The notes: generated by a model from the sequence alone, not told the origin. A stretch of DNA of 64,000 nucleotides from WS-9 sp036274595 (GCA_036274595.1 DASUFL010000053.1:12538-76537), one strand, 5' to 3'; shown: positions 25,169 to 36,474, counted from the stretch's first letter. Made by a program: numbers and translations.

Positions 25169-26329
25169 GTGGAGCACGGCCTCTACATCCACCTTCCGTA
25201 CTGCCGGAGCCTCTGCCCGTACTGCGCCTTCGCGAAGGCGCCGCTCCATCACGCCGAGCCCGAGCGCCTCCTCGACGCGCTTCGCCGCGAGGCGGAAATG
25301 GCGCGCGCCGATGGGGCATGGGACCGGCCACGCACGATTTTCTTGGGTGGGGGGACGCCGACCGCGCTCGAGCCCGCCGATCTCCGCGCCACGCTCGACT
25401 GGGTGCGCCGGACGTGGGACATGAAGCGCGCGCGCGAGTGGACCGTCGAGGCCAATCCCGAGGGGCTGAGCGCCGAGAAGCTCGCGATCCTGCGTGAAGC
25501 CGGCGCGGACCGGCTGAGCCTGGGCGTCCAGTCGCTCGAGCCCTCGGTGCTCCGATCGCTCGGCCGCATTCACAGGCCGGAGCGCGCTCTCCAAGCCGTG
25601 GCCGACGCGCGCCGCGCGGGCTTCGCGAACGTCTCCGTCGATCTCATGGTCGCCGTGCCGGGTGAAACCGCGGACGGCGTGCTCCGCGCGATCGCGGCGT
25701 TCGTCGATCTGGGAGTGCCGCATCTCTCGGTCTACTCGCTCCAGGTCGAGCCCGGCACGCCGCTCGCGGGGAAGGTGGAGCGCGGCGCGGTGACGCCGCT
25801 CGATCAGGACACCGCCGCCGATCGCTACGAGCAAGTGGGCGAGCGTCTCGCGGCCGCGGGTTACCGTCACTACGAAGTCTCGAACTGGGCGCTGCCCGGA
25901 TTCGAATCCCGGCACAATGAGGGCTACTGGACGCGGCGTCCGTATCTCGGTCTCGGCCCCGGCGCGCATTCCTTCGACGGCAGCGCGCGCTGGCGGAACG
26001 AAGAGGATGTGACGCGCTACTACGAGCGGGTCGAGGCGGGGGAGCTGCCGCGCGAGGACCGCCAGGCCGTGGATCTGGAGAGCGCCGCCACGGAGGTGAT
26101 CTTCCTCGCCCTCCGCCGCGCGCGCGGGCTTAGAAGGCGCCACGCCGAGCGGCTCGCCGGTCCCGCCCTCGCCGGCTGGTCCGAATGGGCGAGGAGCGCC
26201 GGAGCCGTCCGCCTCGACCCTCCCGGGCGGATCCGTCCCACGGAGCGGGGGCTCCTCCTCTCGCACGAGATCTCCTCCGACCTCCTCGCCCGGGTGGGTC
26301 GGATTGACAGCCCCGCTCCTCGCTGCTAG
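25169..26329 (+). CDS. hemW: HemW-like radical SAM coproporphyrinogen-III-oxidase-family haem chaperone
   Basis: 386 residues from GTG. The cluster-binding CX3CX2C is Cys12, Cys16 and Cys19 in YCRSLCPYC. FLGGGTPTAL binds SAM, and GLGPGAHSF lies near residue 258. The HemN_C region follows. The short form lacking the N-terminal HemN extension fits HemW, a haem carrier, rather than the true dehydrogenase HemN. The -35 box of the hrcA promoter lies within its last codons. Confidence 0.87.
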   Translation: MEHGLYIHLPYCRSLCPYCAFAKAPLHHAEPERLLDALRREAEMARADGAWDRPRTIFLGGGTPTALEPADLRATLDWVRRTWDMKRAREWTVEANPEGLSAEKLAILREAGADRLSLGVQSLEPSVLRSLGRIHRPERALQAVADARRAGFANVSVDLMVAVPGETADGVLRAIAAFVDLGVPHLSVYSLQVEPGTPLAGKVERGAVTPLDQDTAADRYEQVGERLAAAGYRHYEVSNWALPGFESRHNEGYWTRRPYLGLGPGAHSFDGSARWRNEEDVTRYYERVEAGELPREDRQAVDLESAATEVIFLALRRARGLRRRHAERLAGPALAGWSEWARSAGAVRLDPPGRIRPTERGLLLSHEISSDLLARVGRIDSPAPRC

Positions 26330-26332
26330 CCT
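26304..26332 (+). promoter_or_regulatory. Promoter of the hrcA-grpE-dnaJ-rsmE operon
   Basis: Consensus TTGACA (26304-26309), 17-nt spacer, TAGCCT (26327-26332). The predicted start of transcription falls on the CIRCE operator. Confidence 0.7.
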
Positions 26333-26336
26333 CAAC

Positions 26337-26369
26337 CCGTTGGCACTTAGAATGGTCGAGTGCCAACGG
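26337..26369 (+). promoter_or_regulatory. CIRCE operator (HrcA binding site)
   Basis: TTGGCACTT-N9-GAGTGCCAA at 26340-26366, close to the TTAGCACTC-N9-GAGTGCTAA consensus. The symmetry extends by three more base pairs on each side (CCG/CGG). HrcA repression from here would autoregulate the heat-shock operon. Confidence 0.92.
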
Positions 26370-26419
26370 ATCCGAATCCGAGCGACCCGAATCCAAACGA
26401 CACGAACGACACGACTCCC

Positions 26420-27439
26420 ATGACCGAATCCCAGCTCGACGAGCGGCACCGCCGGATCCTCACCTTCGTGGTGGAGCGCCACGTCTCCCGCGCCGGCCCG
26501 GTCGGCTCGCAGACGATCCGCGCCGCCTACCACCTCAGCATCTCGCCCGCGACCATCCGGAGCGCCATGCAGCAGCTGGAGGAGATGGGATATCTCGACC
26601 ATCCCCACACCTCGGCCGGGCGCGTTCCGACCGAGGCCGGATTCCGTCTCTACGTGGACGAGCTGATGAAGCCGGAGCCGCTCGGCTCCGCGGTGCGCCG
26701 GGCCGTGGATGAGGCGCTGACCGCGTCGCCTCCGGAAGCGGAGGAGGCCGACCCGAGAGTGTCCGGCATGCTCGCGCGCATGGCCCGCCAGCTCGCGGTG
26801 GTCGCGGTGAGCGGCGCCCGCGTGATGGAGGGGGCGGACCTCGTGCTCCTGGACGACGGCCTGCTCCTGCTCGCCTGGCGCGAGACCGGGGGCGTCGTGG
26901 CCACGTCGAGCTGGATGCCCGCGGGCGCGCCCGGCGCTGCGGACGTTCGTCGCGCGGAGGCCGCGATCCGGAGGCTCCTGCCCATCCGGAGCGCGACGGA
27001 AGCGAGGGCGCATGCGGCGCACGCGCGCCGCGAGCCGGGCGTCGCCATGGCCATCGTGATCGAGGCGCTCGAACGCGCCGCGGCTCGACTAGAATCGGAG
27101 GGACGCACCGACGTGCGGATCGAGGGGGCCGACCACATCGCATCGCAGCCCGAGTTCCAGTCCCCCGACCGACTCCGTCCGCTCGTCTCGCTCCTCGCGG
27201 AGCGGGAGCCGCTCGCTCGCGCCCTCGAGGCGGGCGCGGGGCCGGGACGGGCGAAGGTCTCGATCGGATCGGAGAACGGGCCGGGCGCCATGCGCCACTG
27301 CTCGCTCGTCGCGGTGAGGGTCGAGGGGCGGGGCATGCACCGCTTCGTCGGCGTGATGGGGCCGGTGCGCATGCCGTATCGACGAATCGTGTCGCTCGTC
27401 ACCTACGTGGGCGAGCGGCTTTCGGAGCCTGAACGATGA
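26420..27439 (+). CDS. hrcA: Heat-inducible transcription repressor HrcA
   Basis: 339 residues from ATG 26420 (MTESQLDERHRRIL). An upstream in-frame GTG would put coding sequence inside the CIRCE element. The N-terminal winged helix has VGSQTIRAAYHLSISPATIRSAM and EEMGYLDHPHTSAGRVPTE, then a GAF-like dimerisation region. It represses chaperone genes at CIRCE. First gene of its operon; stop overlaps grpE (ATGA). Confidence 0.93.
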   Translation: MTESQLDERHRRILTFVVERHVSRAGPVGSQTIRAAYHLSISPATIRSAMQQLEEMGYLDHPHTSAGRVPTEAGFRLYVDELMKPEPLGSAVRRAVDEALTASPPEAEEADPRVSGMLARMARQLAVVAVSGARVMEGADLVLLDDGLLLLAWRETGGVVATSSWMPAGAPGAADVRRAEAAIRRLLPIRSATEARAHAAHARREPGVAMAIVIEALERAAARLESEGRTDVRIEGADHIASQPEFQSPDRLRPLVSLLAEREPLARALEAGAGPGRAKVSIGSENGPGAMRHCSLVAVRVEGRGMHRFVGVMGPVRMPYRRIVSLVTYVGERLSEPER

Positions 27440-28011
27440 AGCGAAAGAACGAAGTCGAACCCACGGAGTCCGTGTCGCCGGAGGGCGTGGAGCCCGCAGG
27501 CGATCTCGGACCCGAAACGTCGGTCGAGGCCGCCGAGGGGAGCTCGTTGATCACGGAGATCGAGCGGCTCCGCGGCCGCGAGGACGAGCTCTTGCGCGCT
27601 CTCGCCGAGCAGCAAAACGTCGTGCGCCGCCGGCGCCAGGAGATGGAGTCGTCGCTCCAGTACGCGCAGGAGTCGCTGGTGAAGGACCTCCTCCCGGTGC
27701 TCGATGATTTCGAGCGCGCGCTCAAGGCCATGGACGGCGCCACGAACGACTCCATGCGCGCGGGCGTCGCGCTCGTGTACGAGCGCCTGGTCCGCATCCT
27801 CACGACGCAGGGCCTCGAGCCGATCCGTCCGCTCGGGGAGCCTTTCGATCCCACGCTGCACGACGCGCTGGCCCAGGATCCCGCGCCGGGCAAGGCGCCC
27901 GGAACCGTGGTCGAGGTGGCGCAGCCCGGCTATAAATTCAAGGGCCGCGTGCTTCGCCACGCGAAGGTCGTGGTCGCGGGCAGCACGGAGACCTCCGAGG
28001 GCGGGATCTGA
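27436..28011 (+). CDS. grpE: Nucleotide exchange factor GrpE
   Basis: 191 residues. An acidic N-terminal tail leads into a long coiled coil (about 45-90), then the beta-domain with GEPFDPTLHDAL, GTVVEVAQPGYKFKGRVLRHAKVVV. It releases ADP from DnaK. No dnaK gene is present in this operon, so its partner must be encoded elsewhere. Confidence 0.94.
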   Translation: MKRKNEVEPTESVSPEGVEPAGDLGPETSVEAAEGSSLITEIERLRGREDELLRALAEQQNVVRRRRQEMESSLQYAQESLVKDLLPVLDDFERALKAMDGATNDSMRAGVALVYERLVRILTTQGLEPIRPLGEPFDPTLHDALAQDPAPGKAPGTVVEVAQPGYKFKGRVLRHAKVVVAGSTETSEGGI

Positions 28012-29162
28012 TGGCGCGCCGCGATTACTACGAAGTGCTCGGCGTCGAGAAGGGCGCGTCGGAAGAGGACATCAAGAAGGCCTACCGCCAGCTCGCGATG
28101 AAGTTCCACCCGGACCGCAATCCGGGGAACAAGGAAGCCGAGGAGAAATTCAAGGAGGTCGCGGAGGCGTACGAGGTTCTGCACGACGCCGACAAGCGCG
28201 CGAAGTACGACCGCTTCGGACACGCCGCGGAGGCGCCGTTCGGCGGTGCGGGCGGTCAGGACTTTGCCGGCTTCGATCTCGCGGACGCGCTTCGCGCGTT
28301 CATGCGCGACTTCGGCGGCGCCGGCGGGGTGGGTGGATTCGGCGATGTCTTCGAGGAAGGGGGCCGGGGCGGCCGTCCGCGAGAGCGCCGCGGCAACACG
28401 CTCGAGATCCGGCTCCCGCTCACGCTGGAAGAGATCGCCACCGGCACGGAGAAGGTCGTCAAGATCCGCCACATGCGCGTCTGCGGCACGTGCAAGGGAT
28501 CGGGCGCCAAGCCGGGCACCGAGAAGAAGACCTGCCCGGTCTGCCATGGCTCCGGCCAGGTGCGCCTCGTGCAGCGCTCGATCTTCGGGCAGATGATCAA
28601 CATCACGACCTGCGACCGCTGCCACGGGGAAGGGCAGATCGTCGAATCGCCGTGCGACACGTGCCACGGCGAGGGGCGCGTGCGCCAGCAGAGCGAGATC
28701 TCGATCAAGGTTCCGGCCGGCGTCTCGAACGGAAACTACATCCCGATCTCCGGCATGGGGGACGCGGGGCCGCGCGGCGGACCTCCGGGCGATCTGATCG
28801 CGCACATCGAGGAGCTCGAGCACCCGCTCTTCCTCAGGGACGGGGACGATCTCGTCATCGAGGTGCCGATCAGCTACTCGCGCGCGGTGCTCGGCGGCAA
28901 GGTCGAGGTGCCCGTCCTGGGTGGAGGCCGCGCGATGGTCGAAGTCCCCGCCGGCACGACCTACGGCAAGTTTCTGCGCCTCCGGGGCAAGGGATTGAAG
29001 AGCCTGAAGCGCTCCGGGCATGGCGACCTCCTCGCGAGAATCGTGATCCCGACGCCGAACAAGGTCTCCGATCGCGCGAAGAAAGTGCTCCAGGAATTGG
29101 AGCAGCTTCCGGAAGCGAAGGTTGGAGTACCGCGCCGACCGTCCGAGGACGTCTTGCCGTAG
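28011..29162 (+). CDS. dnaJ: Chaperone DnaJ
   Basis: 383 residues. J domain (1-70) with HPD in KFHPDRNPG, a Gly/Phe-rich region (about 80-125), four CXXCXGXG-type zinc repeats (CGTCKGSG, CPVCHGSG, CDRCHGEG, CDTCHGEG), and the C-terminal substrate domain. It stimulates DnaK. Start overlaps the grpE stop by one base. Confidence 0.96.
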   Translation: MARRDYYEVLGVEKGASEEDIKKAYRQLAMKFHPDRNPGNKEAEEKFKEVAEAYEVLHDADKRAKYDRFGHAAEAPFGGAGGQDFAGFDLADALRAFMRDFGGAGGVGGFGDVFEEGGRGGRPRERRGNTLEIRLPLTLEEIATGTEKVVKIRHMRVCGTCKGSGAKPGTEKKTCPVCHGSGQVRLVQRSIFGQMINITTCDRCHGEGQIVESPCDTCHGEGRVRQQSEISIKVPAGVSNGNYIPISGMGDAGPRGGPPGDLIAHIEELEHPLFLRDGDDLVIEVPISYSRAVLGGKVEVPVLGGGRAMVEVPAGTTYGKFLRLRGKGLKSLKRSGHGDLLARIVIPTPNKVSDRAKKVLQELEQLPEAKVGVPRRPSEDVLP

Positions 29163-29171
29163 ACTAGCTGC

Positions 29172-29918
29172 ATGCCCGACACCCGCCGTCCCGACACGAC
29201 CTTCTGGGTCGACCCCAGGTTGGTTCGCTCCGACCGCCTGACCTTGAACAGCGAAGAATCCCACCACTTGGTCCGAGTGCACCGCGCGAGCGAGGGCACT
29301 CCCTTCACGGCCGTCGACGGCACGGGGGTGGCCTACGACTGCGAGGTGGAATCGATCGACGGGGACGGCGTGACCGCGAGGATCACGGCGCGTCAGCCCG
29401 GCCGAGGGGAGCTCCCGTTCGCCGTCCACGTCCTGGTCGGGCTCCCGGACATGGCTCCAGCCGAGACCGTCATGGACCACGTCGTGCCGCTGGGCGCCAG
29501 CCGCATCGATTTCGTGGCCTGCGCGCGCAGCGGGCGCTCCGCGCTCGGGCCCAACAAGATCGAGCGGCTCCTGCGGATCGCGCGGGCGGGCCTGAAGCAA
29601 TCGCGGAGGTGCCGGTCGACCGCGATCGTCTCCAGCTCCTCGCTGGCCGATGCCGTCGGCGCGCTTCCGCCGGGGCTCCGGATCGTGGCCGACCCGTGGG
29701 GCGGCCCCATCGACGCCTTCCAAGGGCCCTATCCGGCTATTTCGCTTGCGGTTGGGCCTCCCGGTGGATTCGACCCCGAGGAGTACGCCCTGCTCGCGAA
29801 GGCCGGTTTTCAGCCTATCTCTTTAGGTCCCAGCCGGTTGACCACGGAGACCGCGACGATCGCGCTCCTGGCCGTAGCGCGCAATCGCTTGCTCCCCAAG
29901 GGTCTAGGTCAAATTTGA
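29172..29918 (+). CDS. rsmE: 16S rRNA (uracil(1498)-N3)-methyltransferase RsmE
   Basis: 248 residues. An N-terminal PUA-like domain (LNSEESHHLVRVHRASEG) is followed by a SPOUT knot with LAVGPPGGFDPEEYALL and SLGPSRLTTETA. The canonical GPEGG loop reads GPPGG here. The dnaJ-rsmE order is frequent in bacteria. Its TGA stop lies inside the -35 box of the rpsU promoter. Confidence 0.88.
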   Translation: MPDTRRPDTTFWVDPRLVRSDRLTLNSEESHHLVRVHRASEGTPFTAVDGTGVAYDCEVESIDGDGVTARITARQPGRGELPFAVHVLVGLPDMAPAETVMDHVVPLGASRIDFVACARSGRSALGPNKIERLLRIARAGLKQSRRCRSTAIVSSSSLADAVGALPPGLRIVADPWGGPIDAFQGPYPAISLAVGPPGGFDPEEYALLAKAGFQPISLGPSRLTTETATIALLAVARNRLLPKGLGQI

Positions 29919-29943
29919 CAAAATCGCGTATACGGGGTATCTT
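29915..29943 (+). promoter_or_regulatory. Strong sigma-70 promoter of rpsU-mutS2-dnaG-rpoD
   Basis: Consensus TTGACA (29915-29920), 17-nt spacer, TATCTT (29938-29943). An about 75-nt leader with TTAGGAGG before the rpsU ATG follows. Confidence 0.75.
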
Positions 29944-30027
29944 CCTAGTGTTAGCCGGATGCTGCCCAAACCTTACTGGGAGACCTGACGGCTTACCTCA
30001 AACCATGGTTAGGAGGCGATTCCTTAG

Positions 30028-30219
30028 ATGCCCGGCATCAGGGTCAAAGAAGGCGAGTCCTTCGAGAGTGCCCTTCGCCGGTTCAAGAAGAAGTGCGAGA
30101 AGGCAGGAGTTCTCGCCGATCTGCGTCGTCACCAGCACTTCGAGAAACCGAGCGAGCGGCGCAAGCGGAAGCTGAACGCCGCGAAACGCAAGATGATGGC
30201 TCGGATGAAGGCCGACTAG
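30028..30219 (+). CDS. rpsU: 30S ribosomal protein S21
   Basis: 63 residues, highly basic: MPGIRVKEGESFESALRRFKKKCEKAGVLADLR then a Lys/Arg-rich tail. S21 helps the 30S subunit in initiation. It heads an rpsU-(mutS2)-dnaG-rpoD cluster, like the macromolecular synthesis operon of proteobacteria. Confidence 0.95.
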   Translation: MPGIRVKEGESFESALRRFKKKCEKAGVLADLRRHQHFEKPSERRKRKLNAAKRKMMARMKAD

Positions 30220-30246
30220 GCCCATTCGAGCAGCGCAGTAACGGGC

Positions 30247-30277
30247 GGGAGACCGGCGTCGGGCCGGTTTCCCGTTT
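30247..30277 (+). terminator. Hairpin between rpsU and mutS2
   Basis: An 11-bp stem GGGAGACCGGC/GCCGGTTTCCC (one G-T), 5-nt loop, then GTTT. A partial terminator after rpsU would fit the known need for more S21 than primase or sigma factor. Confidence 0.55.
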
Positions 30278-30381
30278 GCCTCCTGAGTCGGTACTTCGGC
30301 TGTTCCACAAGTCACGTTCACCTCAGTTCGGATACTGCCGCCATTAGCGACGCGACCACGCGTTCCAGAGCGGATGCTCCG

Positions 30382-32787
30382 ATGACCGATCGACACGGCA
30401 TTGGGGATCACGCGACGTCGGCATTGGAGCTGCCCGCCGTGCTCGGCGCAATCGCCGGGCGGGCGCGCTCACAGCCCGGCCGCGAGCGGATCCTCGATCT
30501 CGCTCCGCACCGTCGAATCGATCACGCGATCGCCGCGCAGTCGATCTACGCGGACCTCATGGCCTGCGCCGATCAGGGGGATGCTCCACCCACCGTGGCT
30601 CCTCCCGACGTCCGCGTCGAGCTCGAGCGGCTGAGCCGCGAGGGGGCGGCCCTCCGTGGAGACGAGCTCTGGAGGCTGAGCGTCCTCCTCGAACAGGCGG
30701 CGATGGTGGTCACGTGGCACAGGAAGACGCGCCGCGAGACGCCCGGCCTCGACCGCATGCTCGCCGGGGTCGATCCCGTCGAAGGGCTCCATCGCGCGAT
30801 CACCCGCGCGCTCGAGCCGAGCGGCGAGGTGAAGGACGACGCGAGCCCCGAGCTGTCCCGGATTCGCAGGCGAATCCGGGGCCTCCGCGAGAAGCTCGCG
30901 ACCAAGCTCGAGTCGATCCTTCGCTCGCTCGCGACCCCGGAGAGCTTCGTCACGCTGCGCGAGGGGCGGTACGTCGTCGCCATTCCGTCGTCCAACCGCC
31001 GCGCGCTTCCCGGCACGGTGCTCGGGCACTCGGGATCGGGGGCGAGCCTCTTCGTCGAGCCGCGGGATGCCGCGGACGCCAACAGCGAGCTCTCCGAGCT
31101 GGGGCTGGACGAAGCGGCCGAGGTGGACCGCATCCTCCGCGACCTGAGCGCGCGGGCGCACACGCACCGCGCGGCGCTCGGGGCCGACTTCGAGGCGCTC
31201 GTGCGGCTCGATGCCGCCCAGGCGGTGACGGCCTGGACGCGCGACGGCGATGGCTCGATTCCGGAGCTGACGGAGGAGCGCCGCATGCGACTCCGCGGCG
31301 GGCGGCATCCGCTCCTCGTCGAGCGGCACAGGAAAGGCGAGACCGGCGCGCCGGTGCCTCTCGATCTCGAGCTCGATCCGGACACCCGGATGCTCCTCAT
31401 CACCGGGCCGAACATGGGCGGGAAGACGGTGGCCATGAAGACGGTCGGCCTCCTCTCGCTCCTCGCCATGGCCGGACTTCCGATCCCGGCCGCGGCGGGA
31501 AGCGTGATGCCGTGGCTCGATCGCGTGATCTGCGACATCGGCGACGAGCAGTCGATCCTGGCCGACGTGAGCACGTTCCTCTCGCACTTGAGGCGCGTGA
31601 CCGATGCGATCGAGCACGCGACCGAGCGGAGCCTGGTGCTGCTCGACGAGCTCGGGTCGGGCACCGATCCGGTCGAGGGCGCGGCGCTGGCCCAGGCGGT
31701 GCTCGAGACTCTGCTCCAGCGCGGCGCGCTCACGATCGCGACCACGCATCACGGCATGCTCAAGACGTTCGCTCACGACACCCCGGGCGTGCGGAACGCG
31801 TCGATGGCCTTCGACGAGGAGACGCTCCGGCCCAGGTTCCGGATCGTGGTCGGCATTCCCGGTGGAAGCCGGGCCATCCAGGTGGCCGAGCGGTACGGGA
31901 TGGAGCCCAAGGTGCTCGACCGCGCGCGGCAGCTCCTTCCCGAAGGGGAGCGCGATCTCAACAAGCTCCTCGAGGAGTTGAGCCGGCTTCGCGAGGAGGC
32001 GCGCACCGAGCGGGCCGCGCTCGAGCGCGCCACGCTCGACCTCGCCGCGCGCGAGTCGGAGCTTCGCGAGATGCGGGACCGGCTCGAGTCCGAGCGTCGC
32101 GAGCGGAAGCAAGCCGAGCTCGCCGCGCGGAAGGATCTGCTGCGCCAGCTCGAGAACCAGATCGACGACTACCGGAAGAAGCTCCGCGCGGACAAGAAGG
32201 CGACGCCGGAACGGCTCCGCGAAGCGCGCGATCTCGCGAAGGAGATGGAAGCCGAGATCGAGCGCGAGACGCCCAGGCAGGCGCCCGTGGTTCGCGGCGA
32301 GCCCGTGCGTCAGGTCGCCGTGGGCGACCGCGTGTACGTGCCGTCGCTCCAGGCGGACGCCGAGGTGCTCACGGATCCGGATTCCGACGGCCGCGTCCGG
32401 GTGCGAATCGGCGGCGTCACCGCGATGCTCCCGCTCGCGCAGCTCAGGCGCGCCGAGGGCGCGGCGGGGCCGTCCGCGGCGGGCGCGACGGCCGCGGGAC
32501 CGGCCACGCCGCGGAAGCATGCCGTCGGGGTCGAGCCGATGGAATCCAGGTCCGAGATCGACGTCCGCGGACTCGAGACGGACGAGGCGATCCGCGCGGC
32601 GGAGCGCTTCCTCGAGGACGCGGTCATGGCCGGGCTCCCGACGGCGCGCATCATCCACGGCAAGGGAAAGGGAATCCTCCGCGAGCGCATGAAGCACTGG
32701 CTCTCGAAGAATTCCCTCGTGAAGGAGTTCCGTCTCGGTGAGATCCGTGAGGGTGGAACGGGCGTCACGGTGGTGACGCTCGGCTGA
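30382..32787 (+). CDS. mutS2: Endonuclease MutS2
   Basis: 801 residues. The MutS core/lever region is followed by the ABC-type ATPase with Walker A GPNMGGKTVAMKT (near residue 350) and Walker B LVLLDELGSGTDPVEGAAL, a coiled coil (about 530-640), a KOW-like segment, and the C-terminal Smr nuclease domain with IDVRGLETDEA and RIIHGKGKGILR. MutS2 acts on branched DNA and collided ribosomes. It is inserted between rpsU and dnaG, 1 nt before dnaG. Confidence 0.95.
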   Translation: MTDRHGIGDHATSALELPAVLGAIAGRARSQPGRERILDLAPHRRIDHAIAAQSIYADLMACADQGDAPPTVAPPDVRVELERLSREGAALRGDELWRLSVLLEQAAMVVTWHRKTRRETPGLDRMLAGVDPVEGLHRAITRALEPSGEVKDDASPELSRIRRRIRGLREKLATKLESILRSLATPESFVTLREGRYVVAIPSSNRRALPGTVLGHSGSGASLFVEPRDAADANSELSELGLDEAAEVDRILRDLSARAHTHRAALGADFEALVRLDAAQAVTAWTRDGDGSIPELTEERRMRLRGGRHPLLVERHRKGETGAPVPLDLELDPDTRMLLITGPNMGGKTVAMKTVGLLSLLAMAGLPIPAAAGSVMPWLDRVICDIGDEQSILADVSTFLSHLRRVTDAIEHATERSLVLLDELGSGTDPVEGAALAQAVLETLLQRGALTIATTHHGMLKTFAHDTPGVRNASMAFDEETLRPRFRIVVGIPGGSRAIQVAERYGMEPKVLDRARQLLPEGERDLNKLLEELSRLREEARTERAALERATLDLAARESELREMRDRLESERRERKQAELAARKDLLRQLENQIDDYRKKLRADKKATPERLREARDLAKEMEAEIERETPRQAPVVRGEPVRQVAVGDRVYVPSLQADAEVLTDPDSDGRVRVRIGGVTAMLPLAQLRRAEGAAGPSAAGATAAGPATPRKHAVGVEPMESRSEIDVRGLETDEAIRAAERFLEDAVMAGLPTARIIHGKGKGILRERMKHWLSKNSLVKEFRLGEIREGGTGVTVVTLG

Positions 32788-32788
32788 C

Positions 32789-34642
32789 ATGACGACGACA
32801 CGCACACCGCAGGAAGCGAAGGAAGAGGTCCGGAACGCGATCGACATCGCGCAGGTGATCGGCGAGCGCGTGCCGCTCCGCCGTGCCGGGCGCACGTGGA
32901 AAGGGCTCTGCCCGTTCCACGCGGAGAAGACCCCGTCCTTCACCGTGAATCCCGAGCGGCAGATCTGGCACTGCTTCGGCTGCAGCAAGGGAGGCGACGT
33001 CTTCGCGTTCCTGATGGAGATCGACAAGGTCACCTTCCCCGAGGCGCTCCAGGCGCTCGCGGAGCGGGCCGGGATCGATCTCCCGCGCTCGGAGGCGACC
33101 GCCGGGGACAAGCGGCGCGACCGGCTCTACCAGGCCACCTCGCTCGCGAAGGACTTCTTCGAGGCGAACCTCTACTCGGAGGCGGGCGCGCAGGCGCGGC
33201 AGTATCTCGCCGGGCGCGGGTTCGACCGGCCCATGCTCGAGCGATTCCACATCGGGTATGCGCCGGCCGGATGGGACGGACTCAAGACCGCGCTCGGGAA
33301 GCTGCTGCCGATCGAAGTGCTGGAGGAGGCGGGACTCGTCGTGCGGCGCGGAGACGGGGGTCACTACGACCGCTTCCGGAGCCGGATCACGTTCCCCATC
33401 GAGATCGCGGCCGGGCGGCTCGCGGGCTTCGGCGCGCGCGCGGTGGATCCCGAGGACACGCCGAAATATCTCAACTCTCCGGAGTCCCCGATCTATCGAA
33501 AGGGCAGCGTCCTCTTCGGGCTGACGCTCGCGCGGACGGCGATCCGCGAGAAGCGTCAGGTCCTCGTGTGCGAGGGCAACCTGGACGTCGTCCGGCTCCA
33601 CGCCATGGGATTCGCGCACTCGGTCTGCACGTCGGGGACGGCGCTCACCATCGACCAGGCGCGCGCGCTCGCGCGGTTCGACGCCGCGGCCATCCTCGTC
33701 TACGACGGGGACGACGCCGGCATCCGCGCCGCGGACCGCGCGCTCGAGCCCATGCTCGCGGCCGGGCTCCAGGTGAGCATCCTGCTTCTGCCGGAAGGGG
33801 AGGATCCCGACTCGTATCTGCTCCAGCACGGCTCCCAGGCGTTCGCCGGGCTCATCGAGGGGGCCATGGATCCGGCCGCGTTCCTCGCCACCGCGCGGCT
33901 CTCGGCGCCCGGCGCGAACCCGACCCAGGAAGCCCGGGTAAAGCGATACGTGGAGCTGCTCGGCCGGGTGGAGGATCCGGTGCGGCGGCGGCTCATGGTC
34001 CGCCGGGGCGCCGTGGCCTTCGGGGTCGAAGAAGACGTGCTTCTCGAGGCTTTGGGGCGTAAGAAGGGTGTCGGCAGGCGGCCCATGGCGCCCCGGGCGG
34101 CAGCCCCGGCACCGGCGGTCCCAGCGGAAGGGCCGGCCGGGCGCCCGACGCCCCGTTCCGAGGGAACCGAGGTCCCCGAGGTCATCGATCCGATCGAGCG
34201 GGAGCTGGCCGCGCGCTGCCTCACCGAGGATGGCGCCGTCGTCGAAGTGGCCCTGAACGGGGGAGTGAGCTGCTTCCGGAGCAAGAACTTACGCGCCCTG
34301 CTGTCGGATTGGCTCACGATGGGCCGGGCCCCCTTGCCGGAGGAGCTCAAGGCTCTGGAATCCCTGGACAGCCTGGCCCGCTCGCTCCTCGCGGAGCATC
34401 CGGTCGAGGAGGGGGCGTCGGACGAGACGGCCCGGAAGGTGGCCCGGCAGCTCCTCCAGCGGCTCGAGGAGCGTCGAATCAAGGCCTCGCTGGCCGAGCT
34501 GGACCGGGCCATCCGGCAGGCGGAGCGATCCCGGGAAGGGGACCTCGACCGGCTGGTGGCCGAACGGAGGGATCTCGCATCCAAGCTACATAGTGGTAAC
34601 TCGTTTCAAGACCAACGCCGCAACCACCCGGCGGCTTCGTAA
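32789..34642 (+). CDS. dnaG: DNA primase DnaG
   Basis: 617 residues. The CHC2 zinc finger uses Cys41, His44, Cys62 and Cys65. The RNA-polymerase core has the TOPRIM motifs VCEGNLDVVRLHAMGF and YDGDDAG. The C-terminal helicase-binding region begins after a Pro/Ala-rich linker (about 435-460). It makes RNA primers at the fork. Start ATG 1 nt after the mutS2 stop. Confidence 0.96.
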   Translation: MTTTRTPQEAKEEVRNAIDIAQVIGERVPLRRAGRTWKGLCPFHAEKTPSFTVNPERQIWHCFGCSKGGDVFAFLMEIDKVTFPEALQALAERAGIDLPRSEATAGDKRRDRLYQATSLAKDFFEANLYSEAGAQARQYLAGRGFDRPMLERFHIGYAPAGWDGLKTALGKLLPIEVLEEAGLVVRRGDGGHYDRFRSRITFPIEIAAGRLAGFGARAVDPEDTPKYLNSPESPIYRKGSVLFGLTLARTAIREKRQVLVCEGNLDVVRLHAMGFAHSVCTSGTALTIDQARALARFDAAAILVYDGDDAGIRAADRALEPMLAAGLQVSILLLPEGEDPDSYLLQHGSQAFAGLIEGAMDPAAFLATARLSAPGANPTQEARVKRYVELLGRVEDPVRRRLMVRRGAVAFGVEEDVLLEALGRKKGVGRRPMAPRAAAPAPAVPAEGPAGRPTPRSEGTEVPEVIDPIERELAARCLTEDGAVVEVALNGGVSCFRSKNLRALLSDWLTMGRAPLPEELKALESLDSLARSLLAEHPVEEGASDETARKVARQLLQRLEERRIKASLAELDRAIRQAERSREGDLDRLVAERRDLASKLHSGNSFQDQRRNHPAAS

Positions 34643-34684
34643 GGGCTCGGGCGGAATCACCACGAACGAAGGAGACGTCACCGG

Positions 34685-36430
<1,746 letters not shown>

Positions 36431-36444
36431 GCGACCGCCGCGTC

Positions 36445-36474
36445 TTGACCCTCGCGGACGGGCGATGCTACGCT
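36445..36474 (+). promoter_or_regulatory. Promoter of the two-tRNA unit after rpoD
   Basis: TTGACC (36445-36450), 18-nt spacer, TACGCT (36469-36474), 40 nt before the first tRNA. Confidence 0.6.

Noticed and set aside
22503..25331. Very long open frame on the minus strand across lepA-lepB
   Set aside because: It is an Arg/Asp/His/Leu-rich antisense shadow created by GC-rich codon use; the plus-strand genes have full family motifs.
25169..26329. HemN rather than HemW
   Set aside because: The N-terminal HemN extension is missing and the protein is short, which fits HemW.
26360..26419. GTG start for hrcA at 26360
   Set aside because: It would place the coding start inside the CIRCE operator; ATG 26420 matches the family N-terminus.
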